A stretch of 64,000 bases of DNA from Serpens sp035497915 (GCF_035497915.1 NZ_DATJCS010000041.1:1-64000); one strand, 5' to 3'; positions 42,490-51,037 are shown, numbered from the stretch's first letter. A program made the numbers and translations. Notes: generated from the sequence alone by a model not told the origin.

Positions 42490-42660
42490 GCGGGCGGCCG
42501 TCGTGGTTGACAGGTGGGGTGGGGCTTCCTAGCATTTCGCCCCGGCGCCGATTTAGTCAGCTACTTGCGGGGCGCCTGAGCAAAATACCGCTAAAGCGCT
42601 GGTTCCGGTGATGCCTCCCACCGCTGTCCAGTGGTTCTCGCGAGGCGGAAGCATCCCTCC

Positions 42661-42948
42661 ATGAATTCCTCCCTGTTCACCCTGCGTACCGCTCCCCTTG
42701 CCCGCGGCCTGGCCGGTCGTGACCTGCAGATCCTGCTCGGCGGCCAGCGCCAGGTCGAATTGCTCAAGCAGCTCGATGCATTGCCCGGCCAGCGTGGGCC
42801 GCTGCGCATCCGCTTCGCCGAGGAAGGTGCGGCGCTGGCCAGGCTGGCGACCGACAGTATCGATCTCGCGGTGATCGAGGCGCCCGGCCTCGATTGCATC
42901 GGACAACTGGTGCGGGTGGCGCGCAAGGGCCTGATCATCCGACGCTGA
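42661..42948 (+). CDS. Conserved small hypothetical protein
   Basis: A 95-residue product starting MNSSLFTLRTAPLARGLAGR. It contains RIRFAEEGAALARLATDSID and the closing LIRVARKG-type segment (LVRVARKGLIIRR). The alternating pattern looks like one alpha/beta unit, perhaps the end of a methyltransferase-like fold, but it is too short to assign. It stands alone on the plus strand between thpR and greB, both on the minus strand. Start chosen at the ATG because no good earlier codon has a ribosome-binding site. Function unknown. Confidence 0.6.
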   Translation: MNSSLFTLRTAPLARGLAGRDLQILLGGQRQVELLKQLDALPGQRGPLRIRFAEEGAALARLATDSIDLAVIEAPGLDCIGQLVRVARKGLIIRR

Positions 42949-42962
42949 GACCGCGTCGCCGT

Positions 42963-43466
42963 TCAGGCCTCAGGGTATTCGATCTCCACCAGATACCAGG
43001 TCCGGTCGCCGGTGGGCGTGGGCACGTGCACTTCGGCGTCCAGGCTTTTGCCCACCAGGGCGCGGGCCAGTGGCGAGTCGATGCTGATCAGGTTCTGTTT
43101 GAGGTCCAGTTCGTCCGGTCCGACGATGCGGTAGCGCGCCGTCTCGCCGTTCTCGTCCTCCAGGGTGACCCAGGCGCCGAAATACACCTTGTGCGGATCG
43201 GCCGGACGCTCGCGCACCACCTTGAGGTTCTCCAGGCGCTTGCGCAGGAAACGCACGCGGCTGTCGATCTCGCGCAGCATCTTCTTGCCGTAGATGTATT
43301 CGGCGTTCTCCGAGCGGTCGCCCAGTGCGGCGGCCTCGCTCACCGCCTGGGTGACCTGAGGTCGGCGCACGTTCCACAGTTCGTGCAGCTCGGCGCGCAA
43401 GCGGGCCTCGCCTTCCGGGGTGATCAGCGGCGTACCGGCGGTACGCGGGGGACGATAGCGACTCAT
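42963..43466 (-). CDS. greB: Transcript cleavage factor GreB
   Basis: A 167-residue Gre factor, which stimulates RNA polymerase to cut backtracked transcripts. The N-terminal coiled coil holds the acidic tip loop AAALGDRSENAEYIYGKKML, where the Asp and Glu position magnesium, and the C-terminal FKBP-like domain ends with VHVPTPTGDRTWYLVEIEY. AGGAAGGA precedes ATG. GreB is distinguished from GreA by its N-terminal TPEGEARLRAELHELW. It is 17 bp after the ABC permease gene and probably shares its transcript. Confidence 0.95.
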   Translation of the reverse strand: MSRYRPPRTAGTPLITPEGEARLRAELHELWNVRRPQVTQAVSEAAALGDRSENAEYIYGKKMLREIDSRVRFLRKRLENLKVVRERPADPHKVYFGAWVTLEDENGETARYRIVGPDELDLKQNLISIDSPLARALVGKSLDAEVHVPTPTGDRTWYLVEIEYPEA

Positions 43467-43483
43467 GATTCCTTCCTGACGAC

Positions 43484-45991
43484 TCAGCCTTCGCGCAGCA
43501 CCTGCAGGGGGCTGGCATTGAGGGCGCGGCGGGTACCCAGCACGCCGGCGGTGCCGATCAGCAGGGCGCCCAGCAGTGGCAGCGCCAGCAGCCACAGGTG
43601 CGGCTGCCATTCCAGATCGAAGACGAAACGATAGAGCAGGGCGCTGGACAGCTCGCAGCCCAGCGCGGCGAGCAGCCCGCTGGCGGCGCCAAGCAGGGCG
43701 AATTCGCTGCGCCGGGCGCGCACCAGCAAACGCCGCGAGGCGCCAATGGCGCGCAGCAGGGCGCCCTGGCGAATGCGCTCGTCCAGCGTGGCCTGCAGCC
43801 CGGCGGCCAGCACCACCAGCCCGGCGGCCAGCACGAACAGCAGCACGTACTCCACCGCCAGGGTCACCTGTTCCAGGATGCCGCGCAGCTGCTCCAGCAG
43901 GGCATCCACCTGCAGCAGGGTCACGGAAGGGAAGGCGCGGGCCAGGGCCACCAGCTCGCGTTCCTGGCCGGCCGGCAGATGGAAGCTGGTCAGGTAGGTC
44001 ACCGGCAGATCCTGCAGCGAACCCGGCTCGAAGATCATGTAGAAGTTCGGCTGGAAGCTGTCCCAGTTCACCTGGCGCAGGCTGGTGACCCGCGCCTCGT
44101 GCTCGCTGCCGGCGATGCTGAAGCGCAGGCGGTCGCCTAGCGTCACCTTCAGGCTTGCGGCCAGCTCGCTTTCCACCGAGACGCCCGGCAGGTCACCCGG
44201 CTGCGGTTGCGACCACCACTCCCCGGACAGCAGCTGATTGTCGGCCGGCAGGTCGGCGGCCCAGGTCAGGCTCAGGTCACGACGGATCGCGCGCTCGCCT
44301 TGCGAGTCCTTGCTGACGATCTCGCGCACTGGCTGGTCGTTGATGCTCACCAGGCGGCCGGGTAGCACCGGATAGAGCGGGGCGGCCGTGGCCTGCAGGG
44401 TCGCCAGGCGTTCGGCGAAGGCCTGGCGATCATCCGGCAGGATGTTCAGCGCGAAATGATTGGGGGCGTTCTCCGGCAACTGGGCCTGCCAGGTGTCCAG
44501 CAGTTCGCTGCGCAGCAGCGCGACCAGCGCCATGGCCAGCAGGATCAGCCCGAAGGCCAGCGCCTGGCCCACGGCCGCGAGCGGATGGCGCAGCAACTGG
44601 CCCAGGCCGAGGCGCCAGGGCAGCGCGGCGTCGCGCAGCAGACGGCGCAGGCCGGTCAGTGCCGCCAATAGCAGGCCGCCCAGTACGATGGCGGCCAGCA
44701 GACCGCCGGCGAGCAGGGCCAGGGTGAGCGTCAGGTCGAGACTCAGCCGCCACATGATCACGCCCAGCGCCAGCAGCGCCGAACCATAGACCAGCCAGGC
44801 GCCCGGTGGCAGCGGCTGCACATCGCTGCGCAGCACGCGCAGCGGCGGCACACGGCCCAAGGCGGCCAGCGGCGGCAGGGCGAAGCCGGCCAGGGCCAGC
44901 AGGCCGGTGGCGGTACCGGCCAGTGCCGGCAGCACGCCACCGGGCGGGATGTCCGCCGGCAACAGGCCAGCCAGCAGACGGAACAGTCCAAGCTGCGCCA
45001 GCCAGCCCAGCAGCACGCCCACCACGCTGGCCGCAATGCCGAGCATCAGCAATTGCAGGGCATACAGGCCGAGGGCTTCGCGGCGTGACAGGCCGAGGCA
45101 GCGCAGCAGCGCGCTGGCGTCGAAACGGCGCACGGCGAAGCGGTTGGCCGACAGCGCCACGGCTACGCCGGCGAGCAGGATGGCGGCCAGGCTGGCCAGG
45201 TTCAGGTACTGCTCGGCGCGCTCGAGGGCGCCACCGATCTGGCGGTTCTCATCGCGCACGTCCTGCAGGCGTTGGCTGGGTTGCAGCTGTCCTTCCAGGG
45301 CCTGTCGGTAGGCCTGCAGCGCGGACGGCGAACCACGCCACAGTTCCCGGTAGCGCACTCGACTGCCGGGCTGCACCACACCCGTGGCGTCGAGGTCATC
45401 CAGGTGCATCAGCACTCGCGGCGTCAGGCTGTAGAAGTCGCCGGCGCGGTCCGGCTCGTGGGTCAGCACGCGGGTCAGGCGCAGGCTCTTCTCGCCCACT
45501 TCGATGCTGTCACCCACCTGCAATTCCAGTGCGGCGAACAGCCGGGCCTCGGCCCAGGCTTCGCCCGGTCGCGGGCCGGAGCCGGGGTTTTCCACGCCGT
45601 AGGGCTCGGCTGCGCCGCGCAGTTCGCCGCGCAGCGGATAGGCATCGTCGGCGGCCTTGACGCTGGCCAGCTGGATGCCCAGATCGGTGGCGATGACGCT
45701 GGAGAACTCCACCGCGCGGGCGTGATCGAGGCCCAGCGCGTGCCCCGGGGCGAGCTGTTCGGCGCTGGCTGGCGCGCTGCCGCTGAGCACCAGGTCGGCG
45801 CCGAGGAATTCGCTGGCGCGCAGCAGCATGGCGCCGTTCAGACGTGCGCCGAAGTAGCCGATGGCGGTACTGGCCGCCACGGCGATCAGCACGGCGCCGA
45901 ACAGCACGCGCAACTCGCCGGCGCGCAGGTCGCGCAGCAACTGGCGGGCCGCCAGGGCAAACAGGCGGGCGAAGGGAATGCGACGGGGCAT
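43484..45991 (-). CDS. YbbP-like ABC transporter permease (FtsX family)
   Basis: An 835-residue permease with 10 predicted helices. Two FtsX-like domains are joined by a large periplasmic part. The N-terminal half starts with LRAGELRVLFGAVLIAVAAS, the end has ALLIGTAGVLGTRRALNASP. This is the YbbP architecture: it works with the YbbA-type ATPase and the TesA partner to remove or export hydrophobic compounds. It overlaps the upstream ATPase gene by TGATG. tesA is divergent with only 10 bp between start codons. Confidence 0.93.
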   Translation of the reverse strand: MPRRIPFARLFALAARQLLRDLRAGELRVLFGAVLIAVAASTAIGYFGARLNGAMLLRASEFLGADLVLSGSAPASAEQLAPGHALGLDHARAVEFSSVIATDLGIQLASVKAADDAYPLRGELRGAAEPYGVENPGSGPRPGEAWAEARLFAALELQVGDSIEVGEKSLRLTRVLTHEPDRAGDFYSLTPRVLMHLDDLDATGVVQPGSRVRYRELWRGSPSALQAYRQALEGQLQPSQRLQDVRDENRQIGGALERAEQYLNLASLAAILLAGVAVALSANRFAVRRFDASALLRCLGLSRREALGLYALQLLMLGIAASVVGVLLGWLAQLGLFRLLAGLLPADIPPGGVLPALAGTATGLLALAGFALPPLAALGRVPPLRVLRSDVQPLPPGAWLVYGSALLALGVIMWRLSLDLTLTLALLAGGLLAAIVLGGLLLAALTGLRRLLRDAALPWRLGLGQLLRHPLAAVGQALAFGLILLAMALVALLRSELLDTWQAQLPENAPNHFALNILPDDRQAFAERLATLQATAAPLYPVLPGRLVSINDQPVREIVSKDSQGERAIRRDLSLTWAADLPADNQLLSGEWWSQPQPGDLPGVSVESELAASLKVTLGDRLRFSIAGSEHEARVTSLRQVNWDSFQPNFYMIFEPGSLQDLPVTYLTSFHLPAGQERELVALARAFPSVTLLQVDALLEQLRGILEQVTLAVEYVLLFVLAAGLVVLAAGLQATLDERIRQGALLRAIGASRRLLVRARRSEFALLGAASGLLAALGCELSSALLYRFVFDLEWQPHLWLLALPLLGALLIGTAGVLGTRRALNASPLQVLREG

Positions 45992-46674
45992 CAGGGTTCT
46001 TCCTGCTCGATCAGTCGACCGCCTTCCAGGCGGATCTGCCGGCGGCAGCGGTGGGCCAGGCGCTGGTCATGGGTGACCAGCACCAGGGTGGTGCCGCGCT
46101 CCTGATTCAGATCGAACAGCAGATCGCTGATGCGCTCACCGGTACGGCTGTCCAGGTTGCCGGTGGGCTCGTCGGCGAACAGCAGGCCGGGCTCGGCGGC
46201 AAAGGCGCGGGCGATGGCGACGCGCTGCTGCTCGCCGCCGGACAGCTGCCGGGGGTAATGACGCAGACGCTGGCCCAGGCCCACCCGCTCGAGCAGTTCG
46301 GTGGCGCGCTGGCGGGCGTCGGCGCGGCCCTCCAGTTCCAGCGGCAGCATGACGTTCTCCAGGGCGTTCAGGCTGTCGAGCAACTGGAAGGACTGGAAGA
46401 CGAAGCCCACATGCTCGGCGCGCACCCGGGCGCGCTGATCCTCGTCGAGGTTCTCCAGGGCGTTGCCGGCCAGCACCACCTCGCCGCCGCTGGGACGATC
46501 CAGGCCGGCCAGCAGGCCGAGCAGGGTGGATTTGCCGGAGCCCGAACTGCCGACGATGGCCAGGCTGTCGCCGGCCGACAGTTCCAGCGACAGGGGATGT
46601 AGGATGGTCAGCGCGCCTTCCGTGCCGGGGACCACTTTGCTAAGGTTCCGGGCGCTGAGAATGCTGTTGATCAT
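45991..46674 (-). CDS. ABC transporter ATP-binding protein, YbbA-like
   Basis: A 227-residue ABC ATPase of the LolD/MacB group. Walker A is GSSGSGKSTLLG near residue 44, the Q-loop in VFQSFQLLDSL, signature LSGGEQQRVAIARA near 145, Walker B LLFADEPTGNLDS near 165 and H-loop in VTHDQRLA. The start at 46674 is supported by homology; the longer frame runs into tesA. It is the first gene of an ATPase-permease-greB series. The divergent tesA is the classic neighbour in E. coli and P. aeruginosa. Confidence 0.95.
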   Translation of the reverse strand: MINSILSARNLSKVVPGTEGALTILHPLSLELSAGDSLAIVGSSGSGKSTLLGLLAGLDRPSGGEVVLAGNALENLDEDQRARVRAEHVGFVFQSFQLLDSLNALENVMLPLELEGRADARQRATELLERVGLGQRLRHYPRQLSGGEQQRVAIARAFAAEPGLLFADEPTGNLDSRTGERISDLLFDLNQERGTTLVLVTHDQRLAHRCRRQIRLEGGRLIEQEEP

Positions 46675-46684
46675 GGGGGTTCCA

Positions 46685-47278
46685 ATGCGTGCGTGGATTC
46701 TGGCGGGAGGCCTGGCTTGCCTGCTGTGGGGGCAGTCCGCCCTGGCCGGTACGCTGCTGGTGGTCGGCGATAGTATCAGCGCCGCTCTGGGGCTGGATAC
46801 CAGCCAGGGCTGGGTCGCCCTGCTGGAGCGGCGCCTGGCAGACCACCAGGTGGTCAATGCTTCGATCAGCGGCGACACCACGGCCGGCGGCCGTGCACGT
46901 CTGCCCCGGCTGCTGGCCGAGCACCAGCCGGACTGGGTGGTGATCGAGCTGGGCGGCAACGACGGGCTGCGCGGTCTGCCCCCGGCGCAACTGCGGCAGA
47001 ATCTGGACGCAATGATTCAGCGCAGCCGGGAGGCGGGCGCTCAGCCCATCCTGCTGGGCATGCGTCTGCCGCCCAATTACGGCGTGCGCTACAACCGCGC
47101 CTTCGAGCAGGTGTTCGCCGACCTGGCGCGCGAACACCAACTGCCCTGGGTGCCGTTTTTCCTGGAGGGGGTTGGCGGTGTCGAAGGCATGATGCAGGCC
47201 GATGGTATCCACCCCGGCGCCGAGGCCCAGCAACGCCTGCTGGACAATCTCTGGCCGGTGCTTGAACCGCTGCTCTGA
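46685..47278 (+). CDS. tesA: Multifunctional arylesterase/thioesterase I
   Basis: A 197-residue periplasmic SGNH hydrolase. A signal peptide (MRAWILAGGLACLLWGQSAL) is followed by all four SGNH blocks: GDSISAALG (Ser), SGDTTAGG (Gly), LGGNDGLRG (Asn) and DGIHPGAEAQ (Asp-His). It shows thioesterase, esterase and lysophospholipase activities in relatives. It starts 10 bp from the divergent ABC ATPase gene, so both promoters lie within each other's leader or coding sequence. Confidence 0.95.
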   Translation: MRAWILAGGLACLLWGQSALAGTLLVVGDSISAALGLDTSQGWVALLERRLADHQVVNASISGDTTAGGRARLPRLLAEHQPDWVVIELGGNDGLRGLPPAQLRQNLDAMIQRSREAGAQPILLGMRLPPNYGVRYNRAFEQVFADLAREHQLPWVPFFLEGVGGVEGMMQADGIHPGAEAQQRLLDNLWPVLEPLL

Positions 47279-47333
47279 CGCTTTCCCGGCTTGCCCCTTT
47301 CGGCTAAGGTGGCGCCCCCTCCTGGAGCCTGCC

Positions 47334-47618
47334 ATGCCGCGTCACGCCTGGTCCCTGTACGCCTATCAGCTGATCGAGCCGGACGAGCAGCTCGACCTGT
47401 TCGCCTGTCGCGAGGTGCGCGTGCACCTGGTCGTCCGGCAACTGGAGCTGGCCGGCCAGGGTGACCGCACGCTCTGTGGCCATCTGCTGCCTGCCCGCCC
47501 TCACTTCCGTTCGGTCGAGCCGGAAGGGCTGAATGATCGACGCCTCTGTCCGCGTTGCCTGGCTACGCTCAAGGCCCATCGCCAGGGCCGGCGGCACGAG
47601 GCTACGCCGGTCTGGTAG
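47334..47618 (+). CDS. Small cysteine-rich hypothetical protein
   Basis: A 94-residue protein, MPRHAWSLYAYQLIEPDEQL at the start. It carries CREVRVHLV, LCGHLLP and LCPRCLATL, a set of cysteines and a histidine that could form a zinc ribbon (Cys-x2-Cys in CPRC, with CGH before). A basic tail ends in RHEATPVW. GGAGCC lies before the ATG. It sits between tesA and the L,D-transpeptidase gene on the same strand. I do not recognise a family; a zinc-binding role is inferred only from the cysteines. Confidence 0.6.
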   Translation: MPRHAWSLYAYQLIEPDEQLDLFACREVRVHLVVRQLELAGQGDRTLCGHLLPARPHFRSVEPEGLNDRRLCPRCLATLKAHRQGRRHEATPVW

Positions 47619-47756
47619 CGGCAGCGCCCGCTGGTCCGGTTTTTCCCTGATTCCGTCGCTGCCGCTGAACGTTTGATCCGCCTCGCAGTCTGAATTCGTC
47701 GGCCCGATGGGCCGTCCACTGCTTCGTCTGTTCAGTCAGCCAAGGGTTCGTTTCGG

Positions 47757-48728
47757 ATGTTTGTCCCTCTTCTTGTTTCGCTGCGCCGTGCCGTCCTGCT
47801 CACCCTCGGCGCCACGGGGATCGCCCAGGCGCTGGAATTGCCATTGCCGCCGGAGGGCGAGGATGTGGTCGGCCAGGTGCGCGTGATCGAGAGTCGCTAC
47901 GAGGACACCTTCGCGGCCATCGCCGAGGCCAACGATCTGGGTTATCTGGAGCTGGTCGCGGCCAATCCGGGGGTGGATCCCTGGCTGCCTGGCGAAGGCA
48001 CCGAGATCATCCTGCCGACGCGCTACATCCTGCCGCCGGGGCCGCGCTCAGGCGTCGTCATCAACCTTGCCGAATACCGCCTCTACTACTACCCGAAAGG
48101 GCGCAACGTCGTTTACACCTACCCGCTGGGCATCGGTCGCGAGGGCTGGTCGTCGCCCGTCACGGAAACCCGTATCACCGCCAAGACGCCGAACCCGGCC
48201 TGGTACCCGCCCAAATCGATCCGTGAGGAACATGCCGCCGAGGGCGATCCGCTGCCGGCCGTGGTTCCGCCGGGACCGGACAATCCCCTCGGGCCGCTGA
48301 AAATGAACCTGGCGCTGCCGGGCTACCTTATCCACGGTTCCAACAAGAAGTTTGGCATCGGCATGCGCGTCAGCCATGGCTGCTTCCGCATGCTCAACCA
48401 CAACGTGCTGGAGCTGGCCGAGATGCTGCCGGTGGGCACGCCGGTGCGCATCATCAACCAGCCGTACAAGCTGGGCGTGGGCGGTGGGCACTATTTCCTG
48501 GAAGTGCATGCGCCGCTGGAGGATGACGGCAAGATGTCGGTGGTGGACAAGCACGCGGGCATCATCAATGCGCTGCTGGCGCGTGACGACCTCGGTTCCC
48601 AGCAGCTGGACTGGGAAATGTTGCGCGAAGTGGTGGCTGCCGAGGACGGCCTGCCGGTGGAAATCGCCCGGCGCGATTCGGCCGTGACGCAGCAGCCGGT
48701 AGAGGGGCTGGCCGATAACGGGCCCTGA
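47757..48728 (+). CDS. L,D-transpeptidase (ErfK/YbiS/YcfS-YnhG family)
   Basis: A 323-residue periplasmic enzyme. A signal peptide (about residues 1-24) precedes a LysM-like stretch (YEDTFAAIAEANDLGYLELV) and then the YkuD domain, with catalytic motif HGSNKKFGIGMRVSHGCFRM near residues 183-204, Cys in SHGCFR. Such enzymes link Braun-type lipoproteins to peptidoglycan or make 3-3 crosslinks. The next gene, convergent, is oprI, whose product ends in lysine, the residue used for such linkage. The ending is rich in charged residues. Confidence 0.93.
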   Translation: MFVPLLVSLRRAVLLTLGATGIAQALELPLPPEGEDVVGQVRVIESRYEDTFAAIAEANDLGYLELVAANPGVDPWLPGEGTEIILPTRYILPPGPRSGVVINLAEYRLYYYPKGRNVVYTYPLGIGREGWSSPVTETRITAKTPNPAWYPPKSIREEHAAEGDPLPAVVPPGPDNPLGPLKMNLALPGYLIHGSNKKFGIGMRVSHGCFRMLNHNVLELAEMLPVGTPVRIINQPYKLGVGGGHYFLEVHAPLEDDGKMSVVDKHAGIINALLARDDLGSQQLDWEMLREVVAAEDGLPVEIARRDSAVTQQPVEGLADNGP

Positions 48729-48747
48729 CGTCGCGCGGGTCGGAAAC

Positions 48748-48779
48748 AAAAAAAAGCCGATCCGGATCCGGATCGGCTT
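48748..48779 (-). terminator. Terminator of oprI
   Basis: A perfect 11-bp stem (AAGCCGATCCG, GATC loop, CGGATCGGCTT) with an A-run on the plus strand, that is a T8 run on the minus strand directly after the stem. It lies between two convergent genes and fits a strong rho-independent end for oprI. Confidence 0.9.
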
Positions 48780-48795
48780 CCCAAGGGTGTGTCCC

Positions 48796-49047
48796 TTACT
48801 TGCGGCTGGCGCGATCCAGCATGCGCAGCGCCCGCTCGTTGGCTTCGTCGGCGGTCTGCTGAGCGCGCTGCGCGGCGGCGAGGGCTTCGTCGGCCTTGCG
48901 ATAGGCTTCGTCCGCGCGGGCCTGGGCTCGGGCGGCGGAGTCTTCGCTGGCGGTCATGCGGGCCTCGGTATCGCTGCTGGTGCTGCTGCAACCAGCGGCC
49001 AGAACGGCGGCCAAGGCGATAGCAGAAAGTTTCAGAGTGTTGTTCAT
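48796..49047 (-). CDS. oprI: Major outer-membrane lipoprotein OprI (Lpp-like)
   Basis: An 83-residue lipoprotein. The lipobox AAGCSS places the lipidated cysteine at residue 20, after a hydrophobic signal. The mature part is a coiled coil with heptad-like ARAQARADEAYRKADEALAA and ends LDRASRK. The final lysine is the site at which Lpp is joined to peptidoglycan in E. coli; the same is expected here. It matches P. aeruginosa OprI nearly residue for residue over the coil. A strong promoter candidate lies at 49130-49158. Confidence 0.98.
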   Translation of the reverse strand: MNNTLKLSAIALAAVLAAGCSSTSSDTEARMTASEDSAARAQARADEAYRKADEALAAAQRAQQTADEANERALRMLDRASRK

Positions 49048-49411
49048 TGGATTCCCCTTATGGTGGGCTTTACTGTATCGGCTATTTCCCGCGACCGGGA
49101 AACCAGCGGCCTACACGCTGCCAATCACATTTCTAGACACGGAACGGACAGCTTGCAAATTAAAGACAGTTTCCGTGGCACGACGTTTTATACCGTGCGC
49201 GGAGACTTGCGATGAAGCCGCCATGTGATCCACTCCGGTGGCATAAAGTTCCGGGCGAGCCGGTCGGAATCGGGCTTCTTCCACGCACTAGGTGGAACGC
49301 TGGCTGCGGGTGTAGAGTGTTGGCCATTGCCGGGATGGCAAGCGATCCAGTGACGCGCCGGGCAGTCCGCAGGAAGGGTGGCCTGACGCTCGATGCCGTG
49401 CGGGAGAACAC
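49048..49411. other. Gene-free region between oprI and a GNAT gene
   Basis: 364 bp. It holds the oprI promoter and leader and the upstream region of the GNAT gene. An open frame of 67 codons (49212-49415) with a good ribosome-binding site is listed separately. I see no other structure. Confidence 0.6.
49130..49158 (-). promoter_or_regulatory. Candidate sigma-70 promoter of oprI
   Basis: On the minus strand TTGCAA (49158-49153) and TAGAAA (49135-49130) are 17 bp apart, four of six matches each. Transcription would start near 49123, giving a leader of about 75 bases. Confidence 0.5.
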
Positions 49412-49415
49412 ATGA
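49212..49415 (+). CDS. Possible small protein coupled to the GNAT gene
   Basis: A 67-codon open frame: MKPPCDPLRWHKVPGEPVGI at the start. GGAGAC lies just before the ATG, and its stop overlaps the GNAT start in ATGA. The sequence contains CGCRV and is basic, with no recognisable motif. A real coding role would need conservation; it may be chance. Confidence 0.25.
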   Translation: MKPPCDPLRWHKVPGEPVGIGLLPRTRWNAGCGCRVLAIAGMASDPVTRRAVRRKGGLTLDAVRENT

Positions 49416-49684
49416 AAGAGGCTTCCATCCACCACGATCTGGCGGGTCATCAGTTCGAAATGACCGTGGATGGCCACCGCGCCTATCTGGCCTACATGGA
49501 TCTGGGTCAGCAGACCTGGGATATCTATCGCACCTTCGTGCCCAACGACCTGCGCGGCAAGGGCGTTGCGGCGGCGCTCACCGAACATGCGCTGCAATAT
49601 GCGGAACGCATGGGCTATTCGGTGATTCCGTCCTGCTCCTATGTGGAGCGCTACATGGAGCGGCGACAGCGTCAGGCGAAATGA
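49412..49684 (+). CDS. Small GNAT-family N-acetyltransferase, YjdJ-like
   Basis: A 90-residue protein of the short GNAT_acetyltr_2 (YjdJ/COG2388) type. AYMDLGQQTWDIYRTFVPND gives strand and helix positions, and the acetyl-CoA loop is LRGKGVAAALTEHALQYAER. The end, IPSCSYVERYMER, is a family hallmark. At 90 residues it lacks the first half of a normal GNAT, as usual for this group. Substrate unknown. The hairpin at 49684-49714 lies directly after it. Confidence 0.9.
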   Translation: MKEASIHHDLAGHQFEMTVDGHRAYLAYMDLGQQTWDIYRTFVPNDLRGKGVAAALTEHALQYAERMGYSVIPSCSYVERYMERRQRQAK

Positions 49685-49714
49685 AGAAAGCCGGGCAGAG
49701 CCCGGCTTTCTTTT
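49684..49714. terminator. Terminator between GNAT and DAHP synthase genes
   Basis: GAAAGCCGGGC (49686-49696), AGA loop, GCCCGGCTTTC (49700-49710), then TTTT. Perfect stem. It is shared by the convergent GNAT and DAHP synthase genes. Confidence 0.88.
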
Positions 49715-49725
49715 GTGGCGAGCTC

Positions 49726-50799
49726 TCAGCGCTGGCGCTTGGGCAGCACATCCTTGAGCTTGTCGCGCATGGCCAGCACGGCCTTCTCGGTGGTGTCCCA
49801 GTCGATGCAGGCATCGGTGATGGACACGCCGTACTTGAGCTGGCACAGATCCTTGGGAATGCTCTGGCTGCCCCAGCCCAGGTGACTTTCCACCATCAGG
49901 CCGATGATCGAGTTGTTGCCCTCGACGATCTGGTTGGCCACGTTCTCCATCACCAGCGGTTGCAACGCCGGATCCTTGTTGGAGTTGGCGTGGCTGCAGT
50001 CGACCATGATGTTCGGCTGGATGCCGCCCTTGCTCAGCTCCTGCTCGCACAGGGCTACGCTGACCGAGTCGTAGTTGGGCTTGCCGTTGCCGCCGCGCAG
50101 CACCACGTGGGCATAGGGGTTGCCCTTGGTGGTGACGATGGAGACCGCGCCCTGCTGGTTGATGCCCAGGAAGCGGTGCGGACGGGAAACCGACTGCAGG
50201 GCATTGATGGCTACGGCCAGGCCGCCATCGGTGCCGTTCTTGAAGCCGACCGCCGAGGACAGGCCGGAAGCCATTTCCCGGTGGGTCTGGGACTCGGTGG
50301 TGCGCGCGCCGATTGCGGACCAGCTGATCAGGTCCTGCAGGTACTGGGGCGAAATCGGGTCCAGCGCCTCGGTGGCGGTCGGCAGGCCCATCTCGGCCAG
50401 GTCCAGCAGCAGGCGGCGACCGATGTTCAGGCCGTCCTGGATCTTGAAGGAATCGTCCAGGTAGGGGTCGTTGATCAGACCCTTCCAGCCCACGGTGGTA
50501 CGCGGCTTCTCGAAGTACACGCGCATCACCAGGAACAGGGTGTCGGAAACTTCGTCGGCCAGTTTCTTCAGGCGCTCGGCGTACTCGAGGGCGGCCTTGA
50601 GATCGTGAATCGAGCAGGGGCCGATCACCAGGAACAGGCGATGGTCCTTGCCGTCGAGGATGTCGCGCACCACCTGGCGGCCGTGGCTGACGGTCTGCAG
50701 GGCGGTCTCACTGAGCGGCATCTCGCGTTTGAGCTGCTCGGGAGTGATCAGGGCTTCGTTGGAAGCCACGTTCAGGTCGTTGATCGGTAAATCAGCCAT
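49726..50799 (-). CDS. 3-deoxy-7-phosphoheptulonate synthase, class I
   Basis: A 357-residue DAHP synthase (AroF/AroG type), which starts the shikimate pathway by joining phosphoenolpyruvate and erythrose-4-phosphate. Key motifs: FLVIGPCSIHD near residue 57, MRVYFEKPRTTVGWKGLIND, QTHREMASGLSSAVGFKNGTDG near 180-200 and MVDCSHANSNKDP near 270. The start MADLPIND is preferred over an open frame to 50949. It is a member of the feedback-regulated class, but the effector (Phe or Tyr) cannot be told. In P. aeruginosa a similar gene lies close to cysB, as here. Confidence 0.95.
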   Translation of the reverse strand: MADLPINDLNVASNEALITPEQLKREMPLSETALQTVSHGRQVVRDILDGKDHRLFLVIGPCSIHDLKAALEYAERLKKLADEVSDTLFLVMRVYFEKPRTTVGWKGLINDPYLDDSFKIQDGLNIGRRLLLDLAEMGLPTATEALDPISPQYLQDLISWSAIGARTTESQTHREMASGLSSAVGFKNGTDGGLAVAINALQSVSRPHRFLGINQQGAVSIVTTKGNPYAHVVLRGGNGKPNYDSVSVALCEQELSKGGIQPNIMVDCSHANSNKDPALQPLVMENVANQIVEGNNSIIGLMVESHLGWGSQSIPKDLCQLKYGVSITDACIDWDTTEKAVLAMRDKLKDVLPKRQR

Positions 50800-50981
50800 C
50801 GAGGTACTCGTATTCACGGAGCCGGCCGCCTGGCATCCCCTTGCGGCGGGCACAGCTGGATGCGCGGAGGCGGGGAGGGCGAACCATAACGCGACAGCCC
50901 TCGGCTCGACAATGGGACAGGGCGGCGGCCAGACGGATTTAGGCCGCATGACTATTGCTGAATGACTTTTATCGTTGCTCG

Positions 50982-51004
50982 TATACTCGCCATATGGTTA
51001 TAAG
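50982..51004 (+). promoter_or_regulatory. cysB -10 region and GGTTATAAG motif
   Basis: TATACT at 50982-50987 is a good -10 box; no strong -35 is seen at 17 bp. GGTTATAAG (50996-51004) follows and is repeated in the cysH-thrH gap (52889). It could be a site for CysB autoregulation. Confidence 0.4.
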
Positions 51005-51037
51005 CAAGGCGGCGACCGAGTCGAAAGAGGATCTGAC

